This document shows positions 33,536 through 45,077 of a DNA stretch of 64,000 bases, in pieces. The position numbers and the translations under genes were made by a program. The notes under the pieces are model-generated. The model was not told the origin of the DNA. It searched no databases and saw only the letters and a program-made list of their open reading frames with translations. The stretch spans positions 2,356,001-2,420,000 of the forward strand of contig OZ218964.1 in the NCBI GenBank assembly GCA_965112735.1, read 5' to 3'. Positions within the stretch are counted from its first letter, which is position 1. Each line of letters opens with the position of its first letter. Origin of the DNA: Phaeosaccion multiseriatum (lineage: Eukaryota; Ochrophyta, other classes).

Positions 33536-33658
33536 AGTGGGGAAGCTGTCTTCTCTGTCCAGGGCCTGCCCCAGCCGCCGCGCCTTGTGTGGTTGAGGAA
33601 AACGATGTCAGGGGGGAGAGGCGCACATGCATAGGATGAAAGGATCAACAAGAAGCTA

Positions 33659-34301
33659 CTGACTACTTCGATACATGCGTATCCCACCACCTCAGGGATC
33701 GTATCCGAAAAGCCCCCCCTCGCTTTGCTCACTCCGAAACATAGTCAGAGTCCATCTATTTCCTCAAAGCGGGGGAGAGGCCCATACACCGGATGAAAAG
33801 GGATCAACGGAGAGCTTCCCACTGCGTCGACACGTGAGCTTCCCACCGCAGCTTCCGTATCCACACAAGGACCCTCTCTATGCTCTATTCTTTCCTAAGG
33901 ATATCACATCTCATATAGGAGGGCGCTAGGTCGTACCTCGGGCGTCAACGTTGCCTGCTGCTGCGCCATGGTGAGCAAGCGGCCCCTCCCTTGAGACGGT
34001 AGTGCTGACAAGGGGGCTACAGGAGGCCTTCTCCCTGCTGCGCCTGCTGTGCAGTAGTTCGTCGCTCTGTCTTTTGTATCAGGCCTCCTCCCGCTGATAT
34101 GTTTAGTTATGGAGGCCTCTGAAGGCATTGGGTTTGGTGATCCGATTCACAGATCCCGATCCCAGGGGGGGGGGACTTCCTGCGAGAGCAAGCAGAGCAG
34201 GGTACCAGCAGGAGCAGGAGCCGCTGTATGGACTCCTCTCCCTCCCGCGAGACCAGCGGAGCCCTTCACCTTCTCCCCCCTTCTCCTGCAGGGCCTGGGC
34301 A
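33659..34301. promoter_or_regulatory. Divergent spacer, ANK 8 / family C copy VI
   Basis: ANK exon 1 (33937-33969, minus), an ATATCACATCTCATATA variant at about 33900-33918, and a G-run near 34165-34174. Confidence 0.4.
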
Positions 34302-36843
34302 TCAGCACTCCCTCCCCCGGTACGGCTCTGCCCTTCCAGCACCCCTAGACCGATTCAGAGGGCCTGGCCCCGTGGTGCACCACGAATGCTGAGGTGAGTG
34401 GTGGCGACTGCGTGAGGGGTGCGTGAGCGAGCCAAGCTGTGAGCCCCCTGCTTTCGGCTAGCTACAGCCTCACCTCCTCTTCAGGAGAGCTCCACTCGCC
34501 CACTCGCTTCCCCTCCCCCGCCCACCCCACCTCCCATACCCCATATCCCACACCCCCACAGCCGCTCAAACTCGTTCATTCTCCGGGCAGACAGGAGCTC
34601 CGCGTCGTCAGCGGGAGAAGGAAAGGGGGTGAGTAGCCGCATGCCGTCGCGAGGAGAGCATGTAGACGAACTCGAAACCGAACTCGATGCCGATGCGATG
34701 TCAATGTCGATGTGGAAGGCGCGCCCCTGGGGGAAGCAGGGGTGAGGGGTGCCTCCATCTCCTTGTCCTCTTCCTCCCACGCTGCCTTGTTGCAGCGAAT
34801 GGGTCTCGCGATACCCAACTTTCACCGTGTGCAGCAGTATGAAGACCTGCAGCGGGAGCTGGAGATGCTCAGGGGGGAGGAGGAGAAGGACTACGCAGGA
34901 GGAGGGAGGACCCGAGCGACTAGAGGGGAGGGCTCTCGGCGGGGACAGACGACTCGGCCTGCCAGCGCTCGGCCTCGGATGGAGGGGGGCGCCGGGCAGA
35001 CCCAGGAGGGGCAGGGTGAGCAGGAACGGAAGGAAGCAAGTGGCTGTAGATGAACGCTGAGGGCTGAAGGCTGAATGACAGCATGACAGCAGCTGTCAAG
35101 ACCGAGTGGGGATGAAGGGGGGTCGGTACGAGGATGTTGGGGGAGCAAAGGCGCAAAGGCGCCAAGGTGGATGATCAACTCTTCCTCTTCTTTCTTCTTT
35201 CTCTCTGTCCCTCTCTCTTTCGCTCTCGCTCTCTCTTATCTCTCTCTCTCGCTTTCTCTCCCTCTCTCTCCCTCCTTCTCCCTCTCTCTCTCGCTCTCGT
35301 CACCTGTCGCTCTCTCTCCCACCTTTCTTCCCTCCCTCCCTCCCTCCCTCTCGCTCCCTCCTTTCCTCCCTCCCCCTCCCTCTGTCCATGGGCCACAGAC
35401 GCGTACACCGCTCTGCTTCGACAGCAGGCCAGGCAGCGCTCGCAGCGCCCGCGTCATGAAGAGGCGGAACGAACAGCGGCAGCAGCAGCAGCAGAGGGGG
35501 TAAGCGCGGCAGAGAAGGAGGGCTGCTGATGCTGGGGGCGGCAGCGGTTCTGCAGCAACAGCGGCAATCCGGTCAAGCCGCTGCGGTGAGGGAGGGGAAG
35601 GAGGGAGGGAGGGGAGGGAGGGAGGGAGTTGGTGATACAGAGGGAGGGGGTGAGCGAGGCAGAGAAAGCGGGGGTGAAAGCGTGAGGGAGTTGAATTGGA
35701 GCGGGAGGAAGTGAGGGAGCGAGAGCGGGTGGGGGGGAGGGAGGAAGCAGGGTAGCAGCGCCGCCAGCATGGCAGTGAGGTCTCGCAACAGAGAAGACAG
35801 CGACGTGTGTATTGAATGAATAATTGATGCCCTCGCACCCCGTACCCGGTCCCACGTGTGCTCTGCTGCTCTGCCGCTCTGCCGCACCATTCATGTCTGC
35901 TCGATCCTGCTCTACGCGGCTCTGTCCCACTCCTTTCTACTCCCCATCTCTCATCCCAAAGGCTAAGCTTCGGAGTCGTCGGGAGAAGCAGCAGCGGCGA
36001 GCAGCAGCCATCGGGCGACGGGCGTGGTTATATCCAGCACTGCCAGAGGAGGAGCAAGGCCGGTGACGGCCGCTGCTGCTGTACCACCAACTGTTGTATC
36101 TCGAGACGATGTGCTAGAGTGGGATACGCAGATGGAGATGGCACTGAACAGGAGGGCAGAGCTCGTCGAGGGCGGCAGGATGTTCGCCGTCAATGGAAGG
36201 TGAGGGGGGAGGGGGGGTGAAGGAGTGAGGGAGGGAGGGAGGGAGGGAGGGGGTGAGGGAGGGGGTGAGGGAGGGAGGGAGGGAGGGAGGGACCGAAAGA
36301 GGGGATGGAGGGATCAAACGATGGGGCGACTCCCCGCAGCACCGTGGTGCGTTCTGCTCTACCCCTCTTGACATATGCTTCCTCCCTGCCTCCTTCCTTC
36401 CTTCCGTCCTTCCTTCCTTCCTTCCTTCCTTCCTTCCTTCCTTCCTTCCTTCCTTCCTTCCCTCCTTCCTTCCTTCCTTCCGTCCGTCCTTCCTTCCTTC
36501 CTTCCTCCCTTCCTTCCTCCCTACCTCCATCCTTCCTTCCTTCCTTCCTCCCTTCCTTCCTCCCTACCTCCATCCATCCTTCCTTTCTTTCTTCCTTCCT
36601 TCCTTCCTTCCTTCCTTCCTTTCTTCCTTCTTTCTTTCTTTCCTTCCACTCATTGACTTCGCGTTCACTCCGACGACCTTTCCTCCCCCTCTCTTCTCTT
36701 CTCCACCCTCTCCACCCTCTCCTCCCCCTCCTCTCTGTCCACGCTTCCTCCCCTTTCTCCCCTGCTGCCAGAGAACAAGTACGCATCATCGAAGAAGACC
36801 CTTCCGCTGCCGCCACCGGAGCGCCTTCCTTGCACAGAGACCG
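34302..36843 (+). pseudogene. Family C copy VI, nonsense in exon A and truncated in E
   Basis: Proposed exons: A 34302-34422, B 34562-35015, C 35399-35499, D 35962-36123, E from 36772. TAG at 34346-34348 in exon A (CTG to TAG context). Exon B has a 1-nt deletion in the DADAD codons near 34695, shared with copy VII. C is in phase with a GTAAGC donor. D has the III/V-type 1-nt loss and the ATACGC donor change. E ends at about 36843. Confidence 0.47.
36389..36648. repeat. (TTCC)n array, copy VI
   Basis: About 260 bp with the same two CTCCCTACCTCCATCC blocks as III and V. Confidence 0.9.
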
Positions 36844-37555
36844 CTCTGCCTTTTGTTAGGCTCCCAGCGATATGTTTAGTTATGGAGGCCTCTGAAGGCA
36901 TTGGGTTTGGTGATCCGATTCACAGATCCCGATCCCAGGGGGGGGGGGGAGATCCTTAGCTGGACGAGAGGGCAGAGGCTATGCTGAGTGCGCATAGACG
37001 CGACCGCGCAGCTGCTGCCTAGATGAGCGGTGCCTGCCTTTTGCCTCCACACGAGCACAACCCCCGCCTAGGACCTGGCGTTCACCTTTATAATTGTGGG
37101 TTTGGCAGGGCAATGCCCTTCTCTAATACGCTACGACTCTTTACTGTACCCGCATGCCCCACCCAGGAAGGAAGCCCTCGGCCTCTATCCATCGGGATTA
37201 CACTCTCCCCCTTTCAAATGAGCTGACCCTCCCTCTCACCCCCCCCCCCTCAAGCTATACACTTCAGCCATTGGTCCCATAAGCTACACACGTGACTCCC
37301 CTCCCCCCCCGGACCCCCTACCTCCTGTACTCCGACTCCTCTCTGCGACAGAGCATGGCAATCACTTCACCGCTCTTACACCAAGCCAGTGTGCCGTGGG
37401 CTGTCTCTCTCTCGCATCGCATCCTGATGTACAGGCTCACTCGCATGGGCTGCATGACTGGCTGGTGCAAGCGAGCAAGCTGGTGCGGTTCTCTTTCGTT
37501 GCCAAAGTCGTCACTGCCCCTACCAGCCCCCACCTCGCACATCCCTCCTACTCGC
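36844..37555. other. Junction and 3' region before ANK 9
   Basis: Third instance of the exon E break joined to the second spacer block (near 36905). ANK 3' flank from about 37200. No gene seen. Confidence 0.45.
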
Positions 37556-38725
37556 TCAGCCCATCTCCTCCGCCATGCTCTCCCACGTCTCGCTCCCCAC
37601 ACTCCAGGGCCTCTCCAGCGGCAGGATTCCGCTCTCCTTGCCGAAGGTCGGATCCGTCCTTCGCATGAGGTCCAGCGCGGTTTGGGACCGGAAGAAGGCT
37701 GCTGCCGCCTCCAAAAGTCGCTGCTCAATGTCCCGGCCGAGCTGATTCCGCCGTGCCCCAGCCAATGCCTTGTCCACCGAAGCACCGGCCGAGAGGAGCT
37801 GCCGCGCTATCCCGTGCTGGTCATTGTGGATGGCAGCAAGGAGAGGAGTCATAGCGGTTGCTGTCGTCGTATCGATGGGGGATCCCGCAGAGATGAGACG
37901 AGCGACGACGGCCTCGCGCCTATTGTACGCTGCAAGGTAGAGGGCTGAAGCGCCAATGTTGGTTCGTTTGTCCACACGTGCTCCCGCAGAAAGAAGCTTC
38001 TCCACCACGGCGTCGTGTCCCTGTAGAGAGGCACCGAGAAGAGGAGTGGAACCTTCGAGGTCAGCCTTGTCGATGCTGGTGTGGGCCTTGATGAGCGGCT
38101 GTACGATGCCCGCATGCCCATTAATCGATGCCGCCAGAAGCGGAGTAGTCCCGAGATAACTTGCGTGGTCCACATCCGCTTGGGCTGCGATGAGGAGCCT
38201 TACAACAGAGCTATGTCCTTTCTGAGAGGCATACCAAATCGGAGAACAACCGTGTTCCTCCGCCAAGTCGACGTTAGCACGCGCCGAGAGCAGCTGCTGC
38301 ACTGTCGTAGAGTGCCCCATTACTGATGCTGCAATCAAGGGAGTAGCGCCTGTGGCATCCACTTGGTCGACAGGGGCTCCAATGTCCAACAGCCGCCTCA
38401 CCACCTGATCGCGTCCGTTGCCGCTAGCTACTATCAATGGCGTGTCTCCGACGAGCCCGCATCTGGTGCGGAAGGAGGCCCCTTCCCGCAGCAGAAAGTC
38501 CATGACATCCAGCCGACCGTGTTGTGCAGCCCTCAACATTGCGGTGTATGCGGTATATGCTTCTTCGTCGACAGGCTGATCCAAACTCGCTTTGCCATGT
38601 TTGGCGATGAGCTCCCCAACCACCGCTTTCACATTGGGGAAGCTCTCCCCTCTGACCAGGGCCTGCCCCAGCCGCCGCGCCTGGTGTTGTTGAGGGAAAC
38701 GATGTCGGGGGGGAGAGGCGCACAT
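37556..38725 (-). CDS. Ankyrin-repeat protein, copy 9
   Basis: 389 codons, eight repeats, conserved tail. Shares the Tyr-Thr-Ala duplication and KAVVGEL with copy 2, so the two have a recent common source although about 35 kb apart. Has QPLIKAHTSIDK where most have QQLI.AHASIDK. A splice acceptor before 38755 and candidate exon 1 at 39030-39059 are in phase; the Kozak-like context is altered there (CAATATGG). Confidence 0.86.
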   Translation of the reverse strand: MCASPPRHRFPQQHQARRLGQALVRGESFPNVKAVVGELIAKHGKASLDQPVDEEAYTAYTAMLRAAQHGRLDVMDFLLREGASFRTRCGLVGDTPLIVASGNGRDQVVRRLLDIGAPVDQVDATGATPLIAASVMGHSTTVQQLLSARANVDLAEEHGCSPIWYASQKGHSSVVRLLIAAQADVDHASYLGTTPLLAASINGHAGIVQPLIKAHTSIDKADLEGSTPLLGASLQGHDAVVEKLLSAGARVDKRTNIGASALYLAAYNRREAVVARLISAGSPIDTTTATAMTPLLAAIHNDQHGIARQLLSAGASVDKALAGARRNQLGRDIEQRLLEAAAAFFRSQTALDLMRRTDPTFGKESGILPLERPWSVGSETWESMAEEMG

Positions 38726-38755
38726 GCATAGGATGAAAGGATCAACAAGAAGCTG

Positions 38756-39404
38756 CTGACTACTTCGATACGTGCGTATCCCACCACCTCAGGGATCGTA
38801 TCCGAAAAGCCCCCCCTGGCTTTGCTCTCTCCGAAACATAGTCAGAGTCCATCTATTTCCTCAAAGCGGGGGAGAGGCCCATACACCGGATGAAAAGGGA
38901 TCAACGGAGAGCTTCCCACTGCGTCGACACGTGAGCTTCCCACCGCAGCTTCCGTATCCGCACAAGGACCCTCTCTATGCTCTATTCTTTCCTAAGGACA
39001 TCGTCATATAGGAGGGCGCTAGATCGTACCTCGGGCGTTAACGTTGTCTGCTGCGCCATATTGAGCAAGCGGCCCCTCCCTTGAGACGGCAGTGCTGACA
39101 AGGGGGCTACAGAAGGCCCTCTCACTGCTGCGCCTCCCGTGAGTAGGCGGTCGCTCTGCCTTTCTTATCAGGCCTCCCCGCTATATGTTTAGTTATGGAG
39201 GCCTCTGAAGGCATTGGGTTTGGTGATCCGATTCACAGATCCCGATCCCAGGGGGGGGGGACTTCCTGCGAGAGCAAGCAGAGCCGGGGGGGGTCAGTGG
39301 GAGGAGAAGGAGAAGGGCAAGCAAGAGCAGGAGCTGCTGTATGGACTCCTCTCCCTCCCGCGAGACCAGCGGAGCCCTTCATCTTCTCCCCCCTTCTCCT
39401 GCAG
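38756..39404. promoter_or_regulatory. Divergent spacer, ANK 9 / family C copy VII
   Basis: ANK exon 1 (39030-39059, minus), the duplicated start-region module, and a G-run near 39251-39260. Confidence 0.4.
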
Positions 39405-41847
39405 GGCCTGGGAATCAGCACTCCCTCCCTCGGTACGGCTCGGCTCTTCCAGCACCCCTGGACCGATTCCGAGGGCCTGGCCCCGTGGTGCACCACGAAT
39501 GCTGAGGTGAGTGGTGGCGACTGCGTGAGGGGTGCGTGAGCGAGCCAAGCTGTGAGCCCCCTGCCTTCGGCTAGCTACAGCCTCACCTCCTCTTTAGGAG
39601 AGCTCCACTCGCCCACTCCCTTCCCCTCCCCCGCCCACCCCACCTCCCAAACCCCATATCCCACACCCCCACAGCCGCTCAAACTCGTTCATTCTCCGGG
39701 CAGACAGGAGCTCCGCGTCGTCAGCGGGAGAAAGAGAGGGGGTGAGTAGCCGCATGCCGTCGCGAGGAGAGCATGTAGACGAACTCGAAACCGAACTCGA
39801 TGCCGATGCGATGTCAATGTCGATGTCGAAGGCGCGCCCCTGGGGGAAGCACCGGTGAGGGATGCCTCCTCCTCCGTCTCCTCTTCCTCCCACGCTGCCT
39901 TGTTGCAGCGCATGGGTCTCGCGATACCCAAGTTTGGCCGTGTGCAGCAGTATGAAGACCTGCAGCGGGAGTTGGAGATGCTCAGGGGGGAGGAGGAGAA
40001 GGACTGCGCAGGAGGAGGGAGGACCCGAGCGACTAGAGGGGAGGGCTCTCGGCGGGGACAGACGACTCGGCCTGCCAGCACTCGGCCTCGGATGGAGGGG
40101 GGCGCCGGGCAGACCCAGGGGGGCAGGGTGGGCAGGTACGGATGGAAGCAAGTGGCTGTAGATGAAAGTTGAGGTGATAAGGCTGAATGACAGCATGACA
40201 GCAGCTGTCAAGGCCGAGTGGGGATGAAAGGGGGGTCGGTACCAGGATGTTGGGGGGGCAAAGACGCAAAGGCGCGAAGGTGGATGATCAACAGTTGCGT
40301 CCTTTTCGCCCTTCTTTCTCTCTCTCTGTCGCTCTCGCTCTGGCTCTCATTTATCTCTCTCTCTCCTTTCCACCCTCCCCTTCCCTCTGTCCGTGGGCCA
40401 CAGACGCGTACACCGCTCTGCTTCGACAGCAGGCCAGGCAGCGCTCGCAGCGCCGGCGCCATGAAGAGGCGGAACGAACAGCGGCAGCAGCAGCGCAGAG
40501 GGGGCAAGGGCGGCAGAGAGGGAGGGCTGCTGATGGGGGGGGCGGCGGCAGTTCTGCAGCAACAGCGGCAATCCGGCCAAGCCTCTGCGGTGAGGGAGGG
40601 GAGGGAGGGAGGGAGCTGGAGAGTTGGTGATACAGAGGGAGGGAGTGAGCGAATGCGAGAGAGCGGGGTAAGCAGATCGAGATGGCACTGGACAGGAGGG
40701 CAGAGCTCGTCGAGAACGGCAGGATGGTCGCCGTCAATGGAAGGTGAGGGGGGAGGAGGGATGAAGGGGTGAGGGAGGAGGGGAGGGGTAAGGAAGGGAG
40801 GGAGGAAGGGGGTGAGGGAGATGACAGAAGGTAGAGTATGCTATGGATAAAACGCAGGAGGGAGTGGACCGACGAAACGATGGGGCGCTTCCCCGCAGCA
40901 CGGTGGTGCGCTCTGCTCTACCCCTCACGACATATGCTTCCTCCCTGCCTCCTTCCTTCCTTCCTTCCTTCCTTCCGTTCTTCCTTCCGTTCTTCCTTCC
41001 GTCCTTCCTTCCTTCCTTCCTTCCTTCCTTCCTTCCTTCCTTCCTTCCTTCCTTCCTTCCTCCCTTCCTTCCTCCCTTCCTTCCTTCCTTCCTTCCTTCC
41101 TTCCTTCCTTCCTTCCTTCCTTCCTTCCTTCCTTCCTTCCTTCCTTCCTTCCTTCCTTCCTTCCTTCCTTCCTTCCTTCCTTCCTTCCTTCCTCCCTCCC
41201 GTCCTCCCTTCCTCCCTCCCTTCCTTCCTTCCTTCCTTCCTTCCTTCCTTCCTTCCTTCCTTCCTTCCTTCCTTCCTTCCTTCCTTCCTTCCTTCCTTCC
41301 TTCCTTCCTTCCTTCCTTCCTTCCTTCCTTCCTTCCTTCCTTCCTTCCTTCCTTCCTTCCTTCCTTCCTTCCTTCCTCCCTCCCTCCCTTCCTCCCTCCC
41401 TCCCTCCCTCCCTCCCTTCCTTCCTTCCTTCCTTCCTTCCTTCCTTCCTTCCTTTCTTCCTTCCTTGCTTTCTTCCTTCCTTCCTTCTTTCTTTCCTTCC
41501 ACTCATTGACATAGCGTTCACTCTGACGACCTCCCCTTCCCCTCTCTTCTCTCTCGCTCCACATTCTTCACCCTCTGTCCTCCCCCTCCCCTCTGTCCAC
41601 CCTTTCTCCCCTGCTGCCAGAGAAGAAGTACGCATCATCGAAGAAGACCCTTTCACCGCCGCCGCCGGAGCGCCTTCTCTCTTGCACAGAGACTGATCCA
41701 GATCGGTACAACAGCTTCGACCTGCACCCTTGGAGTCAGCGCGGAGCCGTCTGCGATCGTTCCGGGCCTCGCGATCCCCCGGGGTGGAGGGGAGGGGGCG
41801 GGAGGAGGATACGTTGGGTGGAGCGCCAGGGGGAGGGGGGAGCATGA
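39405..41847 (+). pseudogene. Family C copy VII, exon D lost
   Basis: Proposed exons: A 39405-39535, B 39675-40127, C 40404-40503, E 41621-41847. A is 131 bp as usual. B has the DADAD 1-nt loss shared with VI and a GTGGGC donor. The exon C donor is GC. Most of exon D is gone: intron sequence (gagagcgggg) runs straight into taagcagatcgag at about 40668, a junction shared with VIII. Exon E is open with a 3-nt gain (RLLSC for RLPC), which supports the NKYASSK frame. Confidence 0.45.
40949..41500. repeat. (TTCC)n array, copy VII, expanded
   Basis: About 550 bp, the longest with copy II, with CTCCC and TTCG variants. Confidence 0.95.
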
Positions 41848-43269
41848 GCCATCGGAGCGTTCTCAGTCTCGCCATGGGGGGGGGGGGAGAAGCTCTGTCT
41901 ATGGCTCCAACCCTCAGGAGGAGGAGGAGGAGGGGGGCGTCACAAATGGCTTCAGTACCACCAACACCAACACCAGGAGGGGGAGAGGGGGCTGGGAGGG
42001 GAGGGCAAGGTATTGGACTTGGGTATCAGCAGAGGCCCATTGGAAGCCCCGTCACAGGGACGGGCAGGAGAGAAGGAGGTGTCAGTGGTGGTAGTGGTGG
42101 TGGTGGCGGGGTTGGTGTTAGGCCGGAGTCAGCCCCTGTGAGTCGGGTGGGAGGGGTGAAGGCGGGGGTAGTGGGGGAGAGGTGGGAGGGACACCGTGAG
42201 AGAGGGTAGCAGGAGGAGGGGCAAGAGGAGGAGTAGGATGAAGAAGAGGACGAAGAGGAGGACGAGGACGAAGAGGAGGGCACGGCAGATAGACGAGGAA
42301 CCCATCCTCACTCACTCACTCACTCACTCACTCACTCACTCACTCACTCACTCACTCACTCAGCCACTCACCCCCGTCTTCACTTTCTAGCTTTAGTCCA
42401 TATACGAAGTCCAGAGCGCTTAAAAGCAGTGTATAAATTTCTGCAAGGTCGAGAGGCAAGCAGCAAGATTCACAGATGGATATAATTGCGGCACTCCGTA
42501 TCCACTGCCCCCCCGCTACTCTCTTCCGTCCGCTGGGAAACAGGGCTCACCCGTACGCTTCTTTCTGGTCCCCACTTGATATTGCCGAGGGCAGGGCTCT
42601 CTTTGACGAGGGGGCCGAAATAGAGACCAAAAAGTAGCAGAGCACTGGGAAGTCACTGAGTACTAGCTTATCTTGTTAGTTTACGTAATCTTCAAAAAGG
42701 AAAGTGTTTCATCAGTCACTGAGTACGCATAGACTCGATTGGGGGGAGCTTGCCTTTGGCCTCCACACGAGCACAACCCCCGCCTAGGACCTGGCGTTCA
42801 CCTTTACAATTGTGTGTTTAGCAGGGCAATACCCTTCTCTAATACGCTACGACTCTTTACTGTACCCGCATGCCCCACCCAGGAAGGAAGCCCTCGGCCT
42901 CTATCCATCGGGATTACAATCTCTCCCCTCCAAATGAGCTGACCTTCCCTCTCACCCCCCCCCCCCTCAAGCTATACACTGCATCCATTGGTCCCGTAAG
43001 CTACACACGTCACTCCCCCCCCCCCCGGACCCCCATCCTCCTGTACTCCGACTCCTCTCTGCGACAGAGCATCGCAATCACTTCACCGCTCTTACACCAA
43101 GCCAGTGTGCGGTGGGCTGTCTCTCTCTCTCGCATCGCATTCTGATGTACAGGCTCACTCGCATGGGCTGCATGACTGGTGCAAGCGAGCAAGCTGGAGC
43201 GGTACTCTTTCGTTGCCAAAGTCGTCGTTGCCCCTACCAGCCCCCACCTCGCACATCCCTCCTACTCGC
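41848..43269. other. 3' region between family C copy VII and ANK 10
   Basis: Gly-rich frame open to 42209 (PTPGGGEGAGRGG ... GTGRREGGVSGG), a CACT array, then the long-unit spacer with a diverged 5' part (agcagtgtataaatttctgc near 42426) and ANK 3' flank with C-runs. Confidence 0.4.
42308..42372. repeat. (CACT)n array
   Basis: About 60 bp of CACT repeats downstream of copy VII. Confidence 0.95.
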
Positions 43270-44430
43270 TCAGCCCATCTCCTCCGCCATGCTCTCCCAC
43301 GTCTCGCTCCCCACACTCCAGGGCCTCTCCAGCGGCAGGATTCCGCTCTCCTTGCCGAAGGTCGGATCTGCCCTTCGCATGAGGTCCAGCGCGGTTTGGG
43401 ACCGGAAGAAGGCTGCTGCCGCCTCCAGAAGTCGCTGCTCAATGTCCCGGCCGAGCTGATTCCGCCGTGCCCCAGCCAAGGCCTTGTCCACCGAAGCACC
43501 GGCCGAGAGGAGCTGCCGCCCTATCCCGTGCTGGTCATTGTGGATGGCAGCAAGGAGAGGAGTCATACCGTCTGATGCCGGGATATCGATGGGGGATCCC
43601 GCAGAGACGAGACGAGCGACGACGGCCTCGTGCCCATTGACCGCTGCAAGGTAGAGGGGTGAAACGCCATTGTTGGTTCGTTTGTCCACACGTGCTCCCG
43701 CAGAGAGAAGCTTCTCCACCACGGCGTCGTGCCCTTCCTGACAGGCAACGTGAAGAGGAGTGACACCTTCGAGGTCAGCCTTGTCGATGCTGGCGTGGGC
43801 CCTGATGAGCTGCTGTACGATACCCGCATGCCCATTAATCGATGCCTTCGAAAGCGGAATAATCCCGAGATTACTTGCGTGGTTCACATCCGCTTGGGCT
43901 GAGATGAGGTGCCTTACAACAGAGCTATGTCCGTTCTGAGAGGCCATCCAAATCGGAGAAGAACCGTCTTCCGCTGCCAAGTCGACGTTAGCACCCGCCG
44001 AAAGCAGCTGGTGCACTATCGTGGAGTGCCCCCACTCTGATGCTGCAATCAAGGGAGTAAGTCCTCTGGCATCCACTTGGTCGACAGGGGCTCCAATGTC
44101 CAACAACCGCCTCACCACCTGATCGTGTCCCTCGAAGCTAGAAATTATCAACGGCGTGTCTCCGACGAGCCCGCATCTGGTGCGGAAGGAGGCCCCTTCC
44201 CCCAGCAGAAAGTCCATGACGTCCAGTCGACCGTATTGTGCAGCCACAAGTATTGCGGTATATCCTTCTTCGTCGATAAGCTGATCCAAACTCGCTTTGC
44301 CATGTTTGGCGATGAGCTTCCCAACCACCGCTCTCACTTTGCGGAAGCTCTCCCCTCTACGCAGGGCCTGCCCCAGCCGCCGCGCCTGGTGTGGTTGAGG
44401 AAAACGCGGGGCGGAGAGGCGCACATGCAT
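43270..44430 (-). CDS. Ankyrin-repeat protein, copy 10, shifted start codon
   Basis: 386 codons from ATG at 44430-44428 (MHVRLSAPRFPQ). In other copies the start is the ATG 4 nt downstream (44426-44424) and the sequence reads MCASPPRH. Here a 4-nt deletion after the start would break that frame, but the overlapping upstream ATG restores it. Eight repeats and the tail follow; variants match copy 6 (LLGEG, HVACQEGHD). The spliced form from candidate exon 1 (44738-44767) would be out of frame unless another acceptor is used. Confidence 0.8.
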   Translation of the reverse strand: MHVRLSAPRFPQPHQARRLGQALRRGESFRKVRAVVGKLIAKHGKASLDQLIDEEGYTAILVAAQYGRLDVMDFLLGEGASFRTRCGLVGDTPLIISSFEGHDQVVRRLLDIGAPVDQVDARGLTPLIAASEWGHSTIVHQLLSAGANVDLAAEDGSSPIWMASQNGHSSVVRHLISAQADVNHASNLGIIPLSKASINGHAGIVQQLIRAHASIDKADLEGVTPLHVACQEGHDAVVEKLLSAGARVDKRTNNGVSPLYLAAVNGHEAVVARLVSAGSPIDIPASDGMTPLLAAIHNDQHGIGRQLLSAGASVDKALAGARRNQLGRDIEQRLLEAAAAFFRSQTALDLMRRADPTFGKESGILPLERPWSVGSETWESMAEEMG

Positions 44431-44456
44431 AGGATAAAAGGGTCAACAGGAAGCTG

Positions 44457-45077
44457 CTGACTACTTCGATACGTGCGTATCCCACCACCTCAGGGATCGT
44501 ATCCGAAAAGCCCCCCCTCGCTTGGATCTCTCCGAAACACAGATGTTTCCTCAAAAGCGGGGGAGAGGCGCATACACCGGATAAAAAGGGATCAACGGAG
44601 GGGAGAGCTGCCCACTGCGTCGACACGTGAGCTTCCCACCGCAGCTTCCGTACCCGCACAAGGACCCTCTCTATGCTCTATTCTTTCCTAAGGATATCAC
44701 ATCTCATATATATATATAGGAGGGCGCTAGATCGTACTTCGGGCGTTAACGTTGTCTGCTGCGCCATGGTGAGCAAGCGGCCCCTCCCTTGAGACGGCAG
44801 TGCTGACAAGGGGGCTACGGAAGACCCTCTCTCTGCTGCGCTTGCTGTAGTGTAGTCGGGTCGCTCTGCCTCCTCCCCGTGATGTTTAGTGATGGAGGAA
44901 GGCATTGGGTTTGGTGATCCGATTCACAGATTCCGATCCCAGGGGGGGGGGGGGGGTTCCTGCGAGAGCAAGCAGAGCAGGGGGAAGCAAGCAGGGGCAG
45001 GAGCTGCTGTATGGATGAATCTCCCCCCCGCGAGACCTGCGGAGCCCTTCATCTTCTCCCCCCTTCTCCTGCTGCAG
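44457..45077. promoter_or_regulatory. Divergent spacer, ANK 10 / family C copy VIII
   Basis: ANK exon 1 (44738-44767, minus; ends GAA rather than GAG), a TATATATATATA run near 44705-44717, and the longest G-run (about 14 nt near 44942-44955). Confidence 0.4.
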
